A stretch of DNA of 14,409 nt from Candidatus Scatomorpha stercorigallinarum. GTDB lineage: Bacteria; Bacillota_A; Clostridia; Oscillospirales; Oscillospiraceae. The notes beneath the pieces are model-generated. The model was not told the origin of the DNA and searched no databases. It saw only the letters and a list, made by a program, of their open reading frames with translations. Positions 6,888 to 13,504 of the stretch are shown one piece after another. The stretch spans positions 1-14,409 of the forward strand of contig DVOV01000233.1 of NCBI GenBank assembly GCA_018713375.1. Reading direction: 5' to 3'. The position numbers and the translations under genes were made by a program. How positions within the stretch are numbered: position 1 is the stretch's first letter; every line of letters starts with the position of its first letter.

Positions 6888-7594
6888 TGAGATTTGAAGT
6901 GGCCGGCGAGGTCTTTGAAAAGCTGCCGGACGCCTGCTTCGGCGTCGTAGCCGTCCGCGGGGCGGACAACACCCACCCGATAGAGGAGGTCTCCCGCCTC
7001 CTGCACGAGAGCATTGCGGAGAGCGAGCGCCGCTTCTCCGGCCTGAAGGTGAAGGAGCTGCCGGAGATCGCCCCCTACCGGGACGCCTTCCGCGCGCTGG
7101 GCATCAACCCCAACAAGTTCATGTGCTCCATCGAGGCGCTGCTGACGCGCATCGCCAAGGGCAAGGGCTTCCCGGAGATCAGCCCCGTGGTGGACATCGG
7201 CAACGCCGTGTCGCTCAAATACGACATCCCCATCGGCGCGCACGACATGGGCACCGTGGAGCGCGCGCTGGAGGTGCGCCCCGCCCGCGAGGGGGACACC
7301 TTCGTGCCCTTCGGCGGCGGCGAGGCGGAGATCCCCGAGCCGGGCGAGGTCGTCTATGTCTCCAACGGCCAGGTGCGCACGCGCCGCTGGACCTGGCGCC
7401 AGAGCGAGATCGGCAAGATAACCGAGCAGACGACCGACCTCCTCTTCCCGATAGACGGCTTCCGCAGCATAAACTACGAGCGCACGCTCGCAGCCCGCGC
7501 GGACCTCGCGCGCTACCTGGAAACCCTCTTCGGCGCCAAGACCGCCGTCGGCCTGGTCGATAAGGATAACCCCGTCTTTGAGGCGGATATATAA
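6884..7594 (+). CDS. B3/B4 (PheT-like) domain protein
   Basis: The protein has 236 residues and consists essentially of a B3/B4 domain (COG3382). This fold occurs in the beta subunit of phenylalanyl-tRNA synthetase, where it takes part in editing of misacylated tRNA; stand-alone members are poorly characterised. Recognisable segments are 'YRDAFRALGINPNKFMCSIEAL' in two pieces (about 65-86), 'PVVDIGNAVSLKYDIPIGAHD' in two pieces (101-121), 'GEVVYVSNG' and 'RRWTWRQSE' (167-175). No synthetase catalytic or anticodon-binding domain is present. Start: two adjacent ATGs at 6884 and 6887, with GAGGAGGA at 6867-6874; the first is used here. It overlaps the ATPase gene by four bases and is the last gene of the operon, before an 18-bp hairpin. 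Its substrate, and why it travels with a nuclease-ATPase pair, cannot be told from the sequence. Confidence 0.85.
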   Translation: MMRFEVAGEVFEKLPDACFGVVAVRGADNTHPIEEVSRLLHESIAESERRFSGLKVKELPEIAPYRDAFRALGINPNKFMCSIEALLTRIAKGKGFPEISPVVDIGNAVSLKYDIPIGAHDMGTVERALEVRPAREGDTFVPFGGGEAEIPEPGEVVYVSNGQVRTRRWTWRQSEIGKITEQTTDLLFPIDGFRSINYERTLAARADLARYLETLFGAKTAVGLVDKDNPVFEADI

Positions 7595-7626
7595 ACGCCC
7601 AGGCTGCGCCTGGAGGCAGATGCGCT

Positions 7627-7673
7627 GCGCGCCTCACTAACGGAGGTCATCCGTTGGTGAGGCGCGCTTCTTT
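7627..7673 (+). terminator. 18-bp hairpin ending the ymdB-B3/B4 operon
   Basis: GCGCGCCTCACTAACGGA (7627-7644) is complementary to 7650-7667 over all 18 positions around a 5-base loop. The only irregular pair, 7638 with 7656, is U-G on the plus strand but A against C on the minus strand, so plus is the better-paired transcript. TTCTTT follows at 7668-7673. Position and shape fit an intrinsic terminator 33 bp after the stop codon. The T-run is short and interrupted, so termination strength is uncertain. Confidence 0.65.
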
Positions 7674-7691
7674 GCATCCAAGCGCAGCTTG

Positions 7692-7782
7692 GCCGGCCGT
7701 GCATTGCTTCGCTTGCGCTCGCGGCACTGCCGATCATCAACATGTTAGCGGCGCGAGCGAAGCGAAGCCAACCGCGGCCGGC
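7692..7782. repeat. Large imperfect inverted repeat
   Basis: Three blocks pair in order: 7692-7699 GCCGGCCG with 7775-7782; 7706-7714 GCTTCGCTT with 7760-7768; and 7716-7723 CGCTCGCG with 7752-7759. This gives 25 base pairs, a one-base bulge at 7715, an internal loop at 7700-7705/7769-7774 and a 28-base terminal loop. It overlaps no gene and is separate from the terminator-like hairpin upstream. It could be a REP-like repeat, a structured RNA or part of a decayed mobile element. Confidence 0.6.
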
Positions 7783-7883
7783 GGTGAGCAAAGCTATCCG
7801 ACTACGGGATGACCACCTGAAAGTCCGTCGCCACCCGAACTAACGGGCAGATTTTACGTATCGACACGCACCAAAGCGGTTTT

Positions 7884-7984
7884 CTCTTTGGAGTCTGAGG
7901 GGTTTCTTTTTGACAAGACAAAAAGAAACCTCTCAGAAAAAGGCTCGCAGGGGCTTTCGCCCCTGCTTCCCGCCCGCCGCCGCA
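7884..7984 (-). repeat. Two-hairpin dispersed repeat, copy 2
   Basis: This is the second copy of the repeat at 1-100. The long stem is at 7894-7912 with 7919-7937. Relative to copy 1, one A-T pair has become G-C (7902 with 7929) and one C has become T (7931), leaving G-U on the plus strand. The short stem, 7947-7954 with 7959-7966, is unchanged and has a GAAA loop on the minus strand. There CTTTTT follows it directly (plus 7937-7942), so for upp it looks like an intrinsic terminator. The repeat ends only 6 bp from the upp stop codon. Confidence 0.85.
7937..7966 (-). terminator. Probable upp terminator inside the repeat
   Basis: On the minus strand GCAGGGGC-GAAA-GCCCCTGC (7966 down to 7947) is followed after GAGCC by five T (7941-7937). 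It begins 24 bp after the upp stop. The 8-bp GC stem with a GNRA loop and T-run is a plausible intrinsic terminator for the tsaE-tsaB-upp transcript. Copy 1 has the same stem but only three T. Confidence 0.6.
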
Positions 7985-7990
7985 GCCTGG

Positions 7991-8620
7991 TTATTTTGTG
8001 CCGAAGATGCGGTCGCCGGCGTCGCCGAGGCCGGGGACGATGTAGCCGTGGTCGTTGAGGTGGTCGTCGAGGGCGGCGACGAAGATGTCCACGTCCGGGT
8101 GCTCGCTCTGCATACGCTGCACGCCCTCCGGCGCGGCGATGATGCTCATCAGCTTGATGTGCTTCACGCCGTCCTCCTTGAGGAACATGGCCGCGGCGGC
8201 GGCGCTGCCGCCGGTGGCCAGCATCGGGTCGACGATGATGACGTCGCGCTCGCTGATGTCGGGCGGCATCTTGTAGTAATACTTCACGGGCTCCAGCGTC
8301 TGCGGGTCGCGGTAGAGGCCGATGTGGCCCACCTTGACGTTCGGCATCAGGGTGAACATGCCGTCCACCATGCCGAGCCCGGCGCGGAGGATGGGGACGA
8401 TGGCCAGCTTCTTGCCGGCGATGTGGCGGCACTTCGCGGTGGCCACGGGGGTCTCGATGAGGACCTCCTCCATCGGCAGGTCGCGGGTGGCCTCATAGCA
8501 CATCAGCGTGGCGATCTCGCTGACGAGCTCGCGGAAGGCCTTGGCCCCCGTGTCCTTGTCGCGCAGGATGCTCAGCTTGTGCTGGATCAGCGGGTGGTCG
8601 AATACGTGCACGTTGCTCAT
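7991..8620 (-). CDS. upp: Uracil phosphoribosyltransferase
   Basis: Upp converts uracil and phosphoribosyl pyrophosphate to UMP, salvaging pyrimidine in the cytoplasm. The protein has 209 residues, exactly the usual length. The PRPP-binding loop '[12 protein letters not shown]' (129-140) and the C-terminal uracil-binding segment '[12 protein letters not shown]' (197-208) are intact, as is 'ILRAGLGM' (78-84). The ATG at 8618-8620 has GAGGAG at 8629-8634, nine bases upstream (minus strand). The frame is open 13 codons further up, but that region overlaps the end of tsaB and is unlike the family, so I rejected it. It lies 22 bp after tsaB and is probably the last gene of the tsaE-tsaB-upp transcript. 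Its stop is 6 bp from the dispersed repeat. Confidence 0.97.
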   Translation of the reverse strand: MSNVHVFDHPLIQHKLSILRDKDTGAKAFRELVSEIATLMCYEATRDLPMEEVLIETPVATAKCRHIAGKKLAIVPILRAGLGMVDGMFTLMPNVKVGHIGLYRDPQTLEPVKYYYKMPPDISERDVIIVDPMLATGGSAAAAAMFLKEDGVKHIKLMSIIAAPEGVQRMQSEHPDVDIFVAALDDHLNDHGYIVPGLGDAGDRIFGTK

Positions 8621-8642
8621 GGCTGCTTCTCCTCTTTTATCT

Positions 8643-9344
8643 TCATTTAGTGTTTTCAAGCCGCTCCTGGCGCTCCCGCTCTGCCTGCGAAAGGCGCAGG
8701 TAGACGGGCAGGAGCTTTTCCGCGTTTTGCATCTCGCGACCGCGCGCGGCCATGCAGACGCCCCAGGCGCTCTGCATCAGCAGCGGCCCCGCAGCCAGGC
8801 GGCAGGGCACGCCGGAGCTGCCCAGCGCCTCGTGCGCGAGCTGCGCGCCGTCCCCCGTGAGGAAAACGCCGCGGCCGAGGGCGCGCAGCTCCGCGGCGAG
8901 CTCCTCAAGAGTGACCGCCCGGTCGGGAACCAGGCGCCGCGGCGCGCCGTCTGATATCTCAAAGAGGGCGTTATAGACCTGCCCCCGGCGGGCGTCCATG
9001 CAGCAGCAGACGATCTCGCCCGGCGCGGCGGCAAGGCCGTTCCAGGCCATGGCCTCCAGCGTGGAGACGCCCACGGCGGGCTTTTCAGCGCCGAAGCAGA
9101 GCCCCTTCACGGCCGCCACGCCGATGCGCACGCCGGTGAATGACCCCGGCCCCACGGAGACGGCCACGCCGTCGATGTCCGCCAGGGCGGTGTCCGTCCC
9201 GCGCAGCAGCTCCTCCGCCATCGGCAGCAGCGTGCGGCTGTGCGTGAGCCCCGCGCACTGGTAGTACTGCCCCAGCAGCTCCCCGTCCCGGCAGAGGGCG
9301 GCGGAGGCCGCCCTGGCCGAGGATTCGATGCCCAATATCAGCAT
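8643..9344 (-). CDS. tsaB: tRNA t6A modification protein TsaB
   Basis: TsaB is a non-catalytic Kae1-like partner that, with TsaD and TsaE, transfers threonylcarbamoyl to A37 of ANN-decoding tRNAs. The protein has 233 residues, normal for the family. Markers are the N-terminal 'ILGIESSA' (3-10), 'THSRTLLP' (34-41), '[11 protein letters not shown]' (65-75), 'VSTLEAMAW' and 'MDARRGQVY' (116-124). The C-terminal tail is Arg/Glu-rich. Its ATG (9342-9344) lies within the end of tsaE, an overlap of seven bases, so the two are coupled. In many Firmicutes rimI and tsaD follow; here upp follows instead, so TsaD must be encoded elsewhere. Confidence 0.95.
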   Translation of the reverse strand: MLILGIESSARAASAALCRDGELLGQYYQCAGLTHSRTLLPMAEELLRGTDTALADIDGVAVSVGPGSFTGVRIGVAAVKGLCFGAEKPAVGVSTLEAMAWNGLAAAPGEIVCCCMDARRGQVYNALFEISDGAPRRLVPDRAVTLEELAAELRALGRGVFLTGDGAQLAHEALGSSGVPCRLAAGPLLMQSAWGVCMAARGREMQNAEKLLPVYLRLSQAERERQERLENTK

Positions 9345-9757
9345 ACCGGCCCTCCTATCGTGATGCGGCGCTCGTCCGCGCCCAGCTTCTCAAAGCGGAC
9401 GGTGACCTCATTGCCCGTGAAGGCGTCCTGCACGTTCTCGCTCCACTCCACGGCGCAGACCGCGCCGCGGTCGAGGTAATCGTCCCAGCCGATGCCCCAG
9501 AGCTCGTCCGCCGAGCCCAGGCGGTACATGTCGAAATGTATCAGCGTGCGCTCGCCCTCGTACTCGTTGACGATGGTGAAGGTGGGGCTGCTGACGCGGC
9601 AGCCGATGCCCATGCCGCGGGCCATGCCGCGCACGAAAGCGGTCTTGCCCGAGCCGAGCTCGCCGTACATGGCCACCACGGCCCCGTCCGGCAGCTTTGC
9701 GGCCAGGGCCGCCCCGGCCGCCTCCGTTTCCCGCTCGGAATGTGTTATGATCTCCAT
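9338..9757 (-). CDS. tsaE: tRNA t6A modification ATPase TsaE
   Basis: TsaE (YjeE) is the small ATPase that recycles the TsaB-TsaD complex in t6A synthesis. The protein has 139 residues; the family is usually about 150. The Walker A loop 'GELGSGKT' is at 32-39, followed by 'SSPTFTIVNEY' (57-66), 'HFDMYRL' (74-80) and 'VEWSE' (103-107), all standard. The ATG at 9755-9757 has AAGGAG at 9765-9770 and gives the normal N-terminus. A longer frame back to 9871 would cross the predicted -10 and -35 boxes and was rejected. It is the first gene of the minus-strand operon and has its own promoter 29 bp upstream. Confidence 0.95.
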   Translation of the reverse strand: MEIITHSERETEAAGAALAAKLPDGAVVAMYGELGSGKTAFVRGMARGMGIGCRVSSPTFTIVNEYEGERTLIHFDMYRLGSADELWGIGWDDYLDRGAVCAVEWSENVQDAFTGNEVTVRFEKLGADERRITIGGPVC

Positions 9758-9785
9758 GGGACTGCTCCTTATCCTTAGTCGCCCT

Positions 9786-9814
9786 ATTATACACCAAGCC
9801 CGCCGTTGCGTAAA
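9786..9814 (-). promoter_or_regulatory. tsaE operon promoter
   Basis: On the minus strand TATAAT (9791-9786) is a perfect -10, 17 bp from TTTACG (9814-9809), a -35 with four of six matches. Start is predicted near 9779, about 22 bases before the tsaE ATG. The -35 overlaps that of the rodA promoter on the other strand. Confidence 0.75.
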
Positions 9815-9834
9815 GCCGTAAAAGGTGCTATAAT
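9806..9834 (+). promoter_or_regulatory. rodA promoter
   Basis: TATAAT at 9829-9834, a perfect -10, is 17 bp from TTGCGT at 9806-9811 (three of six matches to TTGACA; compare TTGCGC before ymdB). Start is predicted near 9841, leaving a leader of about 78 bases. The -35 shares 9809-9811 with the divergent tsaE promoter. Confidence 0.7.
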
Positions 9835-9844
9835 GTCCAAAAGT

Positions 9845-9892
9845 CCGCCCGCAGGGCGGCACGCTCCACACGCCGCGCGCCGCGCGCGGCGC
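9845..9892 (+). repeat. GC hairpins in the rodA leader
   Basis: CCGCCC (9845-9850) pairs with GGGCGG (9854-9859) over a GCA loop, only a few bases after the predicted transcript start. GCGCCGCGCGCGGCGC (9877-9892) is a perfect 16-base palindrome. Neither is followed by a T-run, so neither is a terminator. They could protect the 5' end or influence initiation at the TTG codon downstream. Confidence 0.5.
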
Positions 9893-9918
9893 TACCCAGG
9901 CAAGAACGGGGTGTTCGC

Positions 9919-11067
9919 TTGAAAAAATACCTTCCCCAGCTGCGGGATTTCTTCCGCCGGGCGGACATGACGCTGCTCGCGCTCAGCCTCATCTGCTCGC
10001 TGTACGGCCTTGTCGTCATCGCCAGCGCCACGCAGGGCTATGACGGCGGCGCGGCGCAGTATGTCATCATCCAGCTGGTGGCCATCTGCCTCGGCGTTTT
10101 GATGTACGCGCTGATGACCGTCATCGACGTGGACATCTTCGCCGACCAGTGGAAGTGGCTCTATGCGCTGAGCGCCTTGCTGCTGGTGGCCCTGCTGTTT
10201 TTCGGCCAGGGCGACGAGACCACCGGCAACAACGGCTGGCTGCGCTTCGCCGGCATCGGCATCCAGCCCACGGAGTTCATCAAGCTGGCCTTCATCGTCG
10301 TGCTGGCCAAGCAGCTGTGCTATCTCAAAGCCTATAAGGACCTCAACTCCGTCGTCTCCGTGGCGCAGGTGGCGGGGCACTTCCTGCTGCTGTTCGGCGC
10401 CATCATCTTCGCTTCCGATGACCTCGGCAGCGCGCTGGTGTACTTCTTCATCTTCGCCGTGCTGCTCTTCATGGCGGGGCTGAAGCTGTACTGGTTCGTC
10501 ATCGGCCTGGCGGCCATGGCCGCCGCCGTGCCCCTGCTGTGGACCTACTTCCTCAGCGACTACCAGCGCCAGCGCATCATGGCGCCCTACGACCCCAGCA
10601 TCGACCCCACGTTCACGGGCATCAAGTGGCAGTCGCACCAGGCGCAGATGGCGCTCGCCTCCGGCCAGCTCACGGGCTCCGGCCTGGGCCAGGGCGCGCA
10701 GACGCAGTCGGACGCCCTGCCCGCCAAGCACACGGACTTCATCTTCGCCGTCATCGGCGAGGAGCTGGGGCTTATCGGGGCCTGCCTGTGCATCCTGCTG
10801 CTGGTGCTGGTCGTGGTGCGCTGCGTGTCCGTGGGGCTCAGGTCGCGCGATTTGCTGAGCACGCTGGTGTGCATCGGCGTGGCGGCCATGATCGTGTTCC
10901 AGACCTTCCTCAACGTGGGCATGTGCATCGGCATCGCCCCCGTCGTGGGCATCACGCTGCCCTTCTTCAGCTACGGCGGCTCCTCCGTGCTGGCCAACTT
11001 CATGGCCATGGGCCTGGTCTCCGGCGTCCACTACCGCCCAAAACCGGCCAGGTTCGCGATGTACTGA
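9919..11067 (+). CDS. rodA: SEDS peptidoglycan glycosyltransferase, RodA type
   Basis: The protein has 382 residues, is multi-pass (about ten predicted membrane segments) and belongs to the FtsW/RodA/SpoVE family. These proteins polymerise lipid II into glycan strands together with a class B penicillin-binding protein. Diagnostic parts are 'GNNGWLRFAGIGIQPTEF' (103-120), 'GSGLGQGAQTQSDALPAKHT' (253-272) with Asp273 in 'HTDFIFAVIGEELG', equivalent to the essential SEDS aspartate, and 'LPFFSYGGSS' (347-356). 'LNVGMCIGIAPVVGITLPFF' (331-350) resembles RodA ('GM.IG..P..G') more than FtsW, so elongation rather than division is inferred; SpoVE or FtsW cannot be excluded. The start used is TTG at 9919 with a modest GGGGTG at 9908-9913. 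An ATG at 9967 lacks a ribosome site and would cut the N-terminal cytoplasmic segment. It is a single-gene transcript ended by the terminator at 11091-11121. Confidence 0.88.
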   Translation: MKKYLPQLRDFFRRADMTLLALSLICSLYGLVVIASATQGYDGGAAQYVIIQLVAICLGVLMYALMTVIDVDIFADQWKWLYALSALLLVALLFFGQGDETTGNNGWLRFAGIGIQPTEFIKLAFIVVLAKQLCYLKAYKDLNSVVSVAQVAGHFLLLFGAIIFASDDLGSALVYFFIFAVLLFMAGLKLYWFVIGLAAMAAAVPLLWTYFLSDYQRQRIMAPYDPSIDPTFTGIKWQSHQAQMALASGQLTGSGLGQGAQTQSDALPAKHTDFIFAVIGEELGLIGACLCILLLVLVVVRCVSVGLRSRDLLSTLVCIGVAAMIVFQTFLNVGMCIGIAPVVGITLPFFSYGGSSVLANFMAMGLVSGVHYRPKPARFAMY

Positions 11068-11090
11068 CGCGCCGGCCCCTCATAAAGCGC

Positions 11091-11121
11091 AAAAGCGCCC
11101 TGGCTCATGCCAGGGCGCTTT
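11091..11121. terminator. Bidirectional terminator between rodA and malQ
   Basis: AAAGCGCCCTGGC (11092-11104) is perfectly complementary to 11109-11121 around TCAT, a 13-bp stem. On the plus strand it ends in TTT then CAATTT; on the minus strand it ends in TTTT. It lies 24 bp after the rodA stop and about 20 bp after the malQ stop on the other strand, so it can serve both convergent genes. Confidence 0.9.
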
Positions 11122-11140
11122 CAATTTGTCCTGCGGGGCG

Positions 11141-12655
11141 TCAGGCGCCGGCCTGCGCCTTCTTGCCCGCTGCCGCGGCCAGGCGGCCGTAGCGGGCGGT
11201 GAGCTCGCGGATGCGGCGGGCGAGGGCCGGCGAGAGCTCGCCGGGCAGCGCGCGCCACTGCCAGTTGCCGTCCACCACGCCGGGGGTGTTGATGCGGCAG
11301 CCGTCGCCGAGGCCCAGGTAGTCCTGCATCTCGGCCACGAAGAGCTGCGAGGCCGTGAGCTGGCCCATGCGGAGGATGCCCCAGTCGTAGCCCTCCTCCT
11401 CGCTCAGCGCGCAGTACTTTTTGGCGAAGGCCAGCTCCTTTCTGGTCAGCAGGCCCAGCCACTGGTGGAGCGTGGGGTTGTCGTGCGTGCCGATGTAGCA
11501 GATGGTGTCATAGGCGCAGTTGTGCGGGAGGAAGCCCTCGCCGCCCTCGCCGAAGGCGAACTGCAGCGGCTTCATGCCGGGGAAGCCGGAGTCGGCGAGC
11601 AGCTTCATCACCTCCGGCGTCATATAGCCGAGGTCCTCGGCGATGAAGCGGGCCTGCGGGAACCAGCCCTTGAGCACGCCCACCAGGTCCATGCCCGGGC
11701 CCTTGCGCCACTCGCCGTTGCGGGCCGTTTTGGCCCCGGCGGGGACGCTCCAGTAGCTCTCGAAGCCGCGGAAGTGGTCGATGCGTATCACGTCGTAGAG
11801 CTTCAGCGCGCCCTCCGTGCGGCGTATCCACCAGCCGTAGCCGTCCGCCTTCAGCGCGTCCCAGTCATAGAGCGCGTTGCCCCAGAGCTGGCCGTCGTCG
11901 TTGAAGCTGTCGGGCGGGACGCCGGCCACGAACTGCGGGCGGCGCTCTTCGTCAAGCTGGAAGAACTGCGGCTCGGCCCAGATGTCCGCCGAGTCCGTGG
12001 CCACATAGATGGGCAGGTCGCCGACGATATCGATGCCCAGGCCGTGGACATAGTCGCGCAGGGCGTCCCACTGCTTGTAAAAGAGGTACTGTATGTAGGT
12101 GAAGAGGCGGATATCGTCCGCCAGCTCTGCGCGGTAGGACTCCATCGCGGCGGGTGTGCGCATGCGCGCGTCCTCGTCCGGCCACTCCATCCAGCTCTTC
12201 ATGCCGAAGCGGCGCTTGAGGGCCATGAAGAGGGCGTAATCCGGCAGCCAGCGGCTGTTTTCGCGCTCAAAGGCCGCCACGGCCTCGCGGTCGCGCTCCC
12301 AGCCGCGCCCGCAGGCCAGGCTGAGCAGGGCGAAGCGGTGCTCATAGATCTTCCCGTAGTCCACATGGCGCGGGTCCGCGCCCCAGTCCACGGCGTTTAT
12401 CTCCGCGCGTTTGAGCAGCCCGTCGGAGACCAGCGTGTCAAGGTCGATGAAATACGGGTTGCCGGCGAAGGTGGAGAAGGAGGAGTAGGGCGAATCGGCG
12501 TAGCTCGTGGGGCCCAGCGGCAGCAGCTGCCACACGCTCTGCCCCGCGGCGGCGAGGAAATCCGCGAATTTGTAGGCCTCCTTGCCCAGCGTGCCGATGC
12601 CGTACTTCGACGGCAGGGAGAATATCGGCATCAGGATGCCGCTTTTCCGTTCCAT
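11141..12655 (-). CDS. malQ: 4-alpha-glucanotransferase (amylomaltase, GH77)
   Basis: MalQ moves alpha-1,4-glucan chains between maltooligosaccharides, releasing glucose and longer dextrins. The protein has 504 residues, typical of the short bacterial amylomaltases. Acid residues line up with the GH77 catalytic triad: Asp293 in 'VIRIDHFRGF' (nucleophile), Glu340 in 'FIAEDLG' (acid/base) and Asp392 in 'GTHDNPT'. Other family parts are 'GILMPIFSLPSKYGIGTLG' (6-24), 'WQLLPLGPTSYADSPYSSFS' (42-61) and 'IVGDLPIYVA' (210-219). There is no signal peptide, so it is cytoplasmic. It starts six bases after the stop of the MalG-like permease gene, with a weak AAGGGG as ribosome site, so translation probably depends on coupling. 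Being the last gene of a sugar-importer operon suggests that the imported sugar is an alpha-glucan. Confidence 0.97.
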   Translation of the reverse strand: MERKSGILMPIFSLPSKYGIGTLGKEAYKFADFLAAAGQSVWQLLPLGPTSYADSPYSSFSTFAGNPYFIDLDTLVSDGLLKRAEINAVDWGADPRHVDYGKIYEHRFALLSLACGRGWERDREAVAAFERENSRWLPDYALFMALKRRFGMKSWMEWPDEDARMRTPAAMESYRAELADDIRLFTYIQYLFYKQWDALRDYVHGLGIDIVGDLPIYVATDSADIWAEPQFFQLDEERRPQFVAGVPPDSFNDDGQLWGNALYDWDALKADGYGWWIRRTEGALKLYDVIRIDHFRGFESYWSVPAGAKTARNGEWRKGPGMDLVGVLKGWFPQARFIAEDLGYMTPEVMKLLADSGFPGMKPLQFAFGEGGEGFLPHNCAYDTICYIGTHDNPTLHQWLGLLTRKELAFAKKYCALSEEEGYDWGILRMGQLTASQLFVAEMQDYLGLGDGCRINTPGVVDGNWQWRALPGELSPALARRIRELTARYGRLAAAAGKKAQAGA

Positions 12656-12661
12656 ATCTGC

Positions 12662-13504
12662 TTACCCCTTTACGGCGCCGGAGAGGACGCCCTTGATGAT
12701 GTGTTTCTGGCCGAGCAAGTATATCACGACGATGGGCAGTATGGCAAGCATGATGCAGGCCATCATCGGGCCCCACTCCACGCGGCCGTAGCTGCCCTTG
12801 AAGAACTGTATCAGCATCGGGATGGTCTTGTACTTCTCGATGTCCAGCACCAGCGTCGGCAGCAGGTAGTCGTTCCAGATCCACATGGCCTCCAGGATGG
12901 CGACAGAGACCATGGTCGGCCGCAGCAGGGGGAACACGACCTTGAAGTAGGTCTGCAGGGGGTTGCAGCCGTCGATCATCGAGGCCTCCTCGATCTCCAG
13001 CGGCACGCTCTTCATGAAGCCGCAGAACATGAACACGGCCAGGCCCGCGCCGTAGCCGAGATAGATGACCCACAGCGTCCAGGGCGTGCGCATGTGCAGC
13101 GTGTCTGCCATGTTGGAGAGGGTGAACATGACCATCTGGAAGGGCACGACCATGCTGAAGGCGCACAGGCCGTAGAGCAGCTTAGTGATGCGGTTGTGCA
13201 CGCGCGTAATGTACCAGGCGAACATGCTGCAGCAGATGAGGATGGCGAGCACGCTGGTCACGGTGATGACCACGCTGTAGAAAAGGCTGGAGAAGAAGCC
13301 CTGCTGGTTGATGGCGTTGGCGTAGTTGGCCGCGCCGGCGAAGGTCTCCGCCGTCGGCAGCTGGAAGGCGGTGGAGGTGCTGATGGCCGCAGGTGTCTTG
13401 AGGCTGTTCATGAGCACCATGAAGATGGGGTACATCCACAGCACGCTGACGACCGTCATGACGACGCTCCAGAGGCTGCGGGAAGCTCTTGCTGACTTTG
13501 TCAT
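12662..13504 (-). CDS. Sugar ABC transporter permease, MalG type
   Basis: The protein has 280 residues with six predicted membrane helices and belongs to the CUT1 carbohydrate uptake permeases (MalG/UgpE side of the heterodimer). The N-terminal helix follows a short basic stretch (MTKSARASRSLW), and a periplasm-facing loop carries 'SLKTPAAIS'. The cytoplasmic EAA loop that docks on the ATPase is clear: 'EEASMIDGCNPLQTYFKVVF' (172-191), then 'PLLRP'. Start: ATG at 13502-13504, overlapping the previous stop by one base (TAATG), with a strong AAGGAGGTG just upstream (about 13513-13521). It pairs with the permease before it; MalQ follows after six bases. Substrate cannot be read from the permease itself; an alpha-glucan oligosaccharide is inferred from malQ. 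Confidence 0.93.
   Translation of the reverse strand: MTKSARASRSLWSVVMTVVSVLWMYPIFMVLMNSLKTPAAISTSTAFQLPTAETFAGAANYANAINQQGFFSSLFYSVVITVTSVLAILICCSMFAWYITRVHNRITKLLYGLCAFSMVVPFQMVMFTLSNMADTLHMRTPWTLWVIYLGYGAGLAVFMFCGFMKSVPLEIEEASMIDGCNPLQTYFKVVFPLLRPTMVSVAILEAMWIWNDYLLPTLVLDIEKYKTIPMLIQFFKGSYGRVEWGPMMACIMLAILPIVVIYLLGQKHIIKGVLSGAVKG

Larger units (their letters stand above)
7595..7883. other. Structured intergenic region
   Basis: With the repeat that follows, this makes almost 400 bp without a credible gene between two convergent operons. It holds, in order: a small hairpin CCAGGC-TGC-GCCTGG (7599-7613), the 18-bp terminator-like hairpin (7627-7667), CCAAGC-GCA-GCTTGG (7678-7692), a large imperfect hairpin (7692-7782), and about 100 bp of lower-GC sequence (7783-7883) with only a short CCCG/CGGG stem and CCAAAG/CTTTGG (7871-7876 with 7886-7891). 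I see no tRNA, known riboswitch or coding signal in it. Confidence 0.7.

Noticed and set aside
7595..7990. tRNA, CRISPR array or small protein in the gene-free stretch
   Set aside because: No cloverleaf with a T-loop, no regularly spaced direct repeats and no frame with a ribosome site was seen. The inverted repeats explain most of the visible structure.
8621..8659. N-terminal extension of upp
   Set aside because: It overlaps the end of tsaB, and the normal 209-residue protein begins at 8620 with a good GAGGAG site.
9892..11031. Long minus-strand frame opposite rodA
   Set aside because: The product is rich in His, Asp, Glu and Gln with no domain, and mirrors the codon pattern of rodA. It is a shadow frame.
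11126..13495. Very long open plus-strand frame opposite malQ and the MalG-like permease
   Set aside because: It is antisense to two clear genes. Its predicted protein is a low-complexity mix rich in His, Glu, Val and Ala, typical of a GC-rich antisense shadow. It has no ribosome site or recognisable domain.
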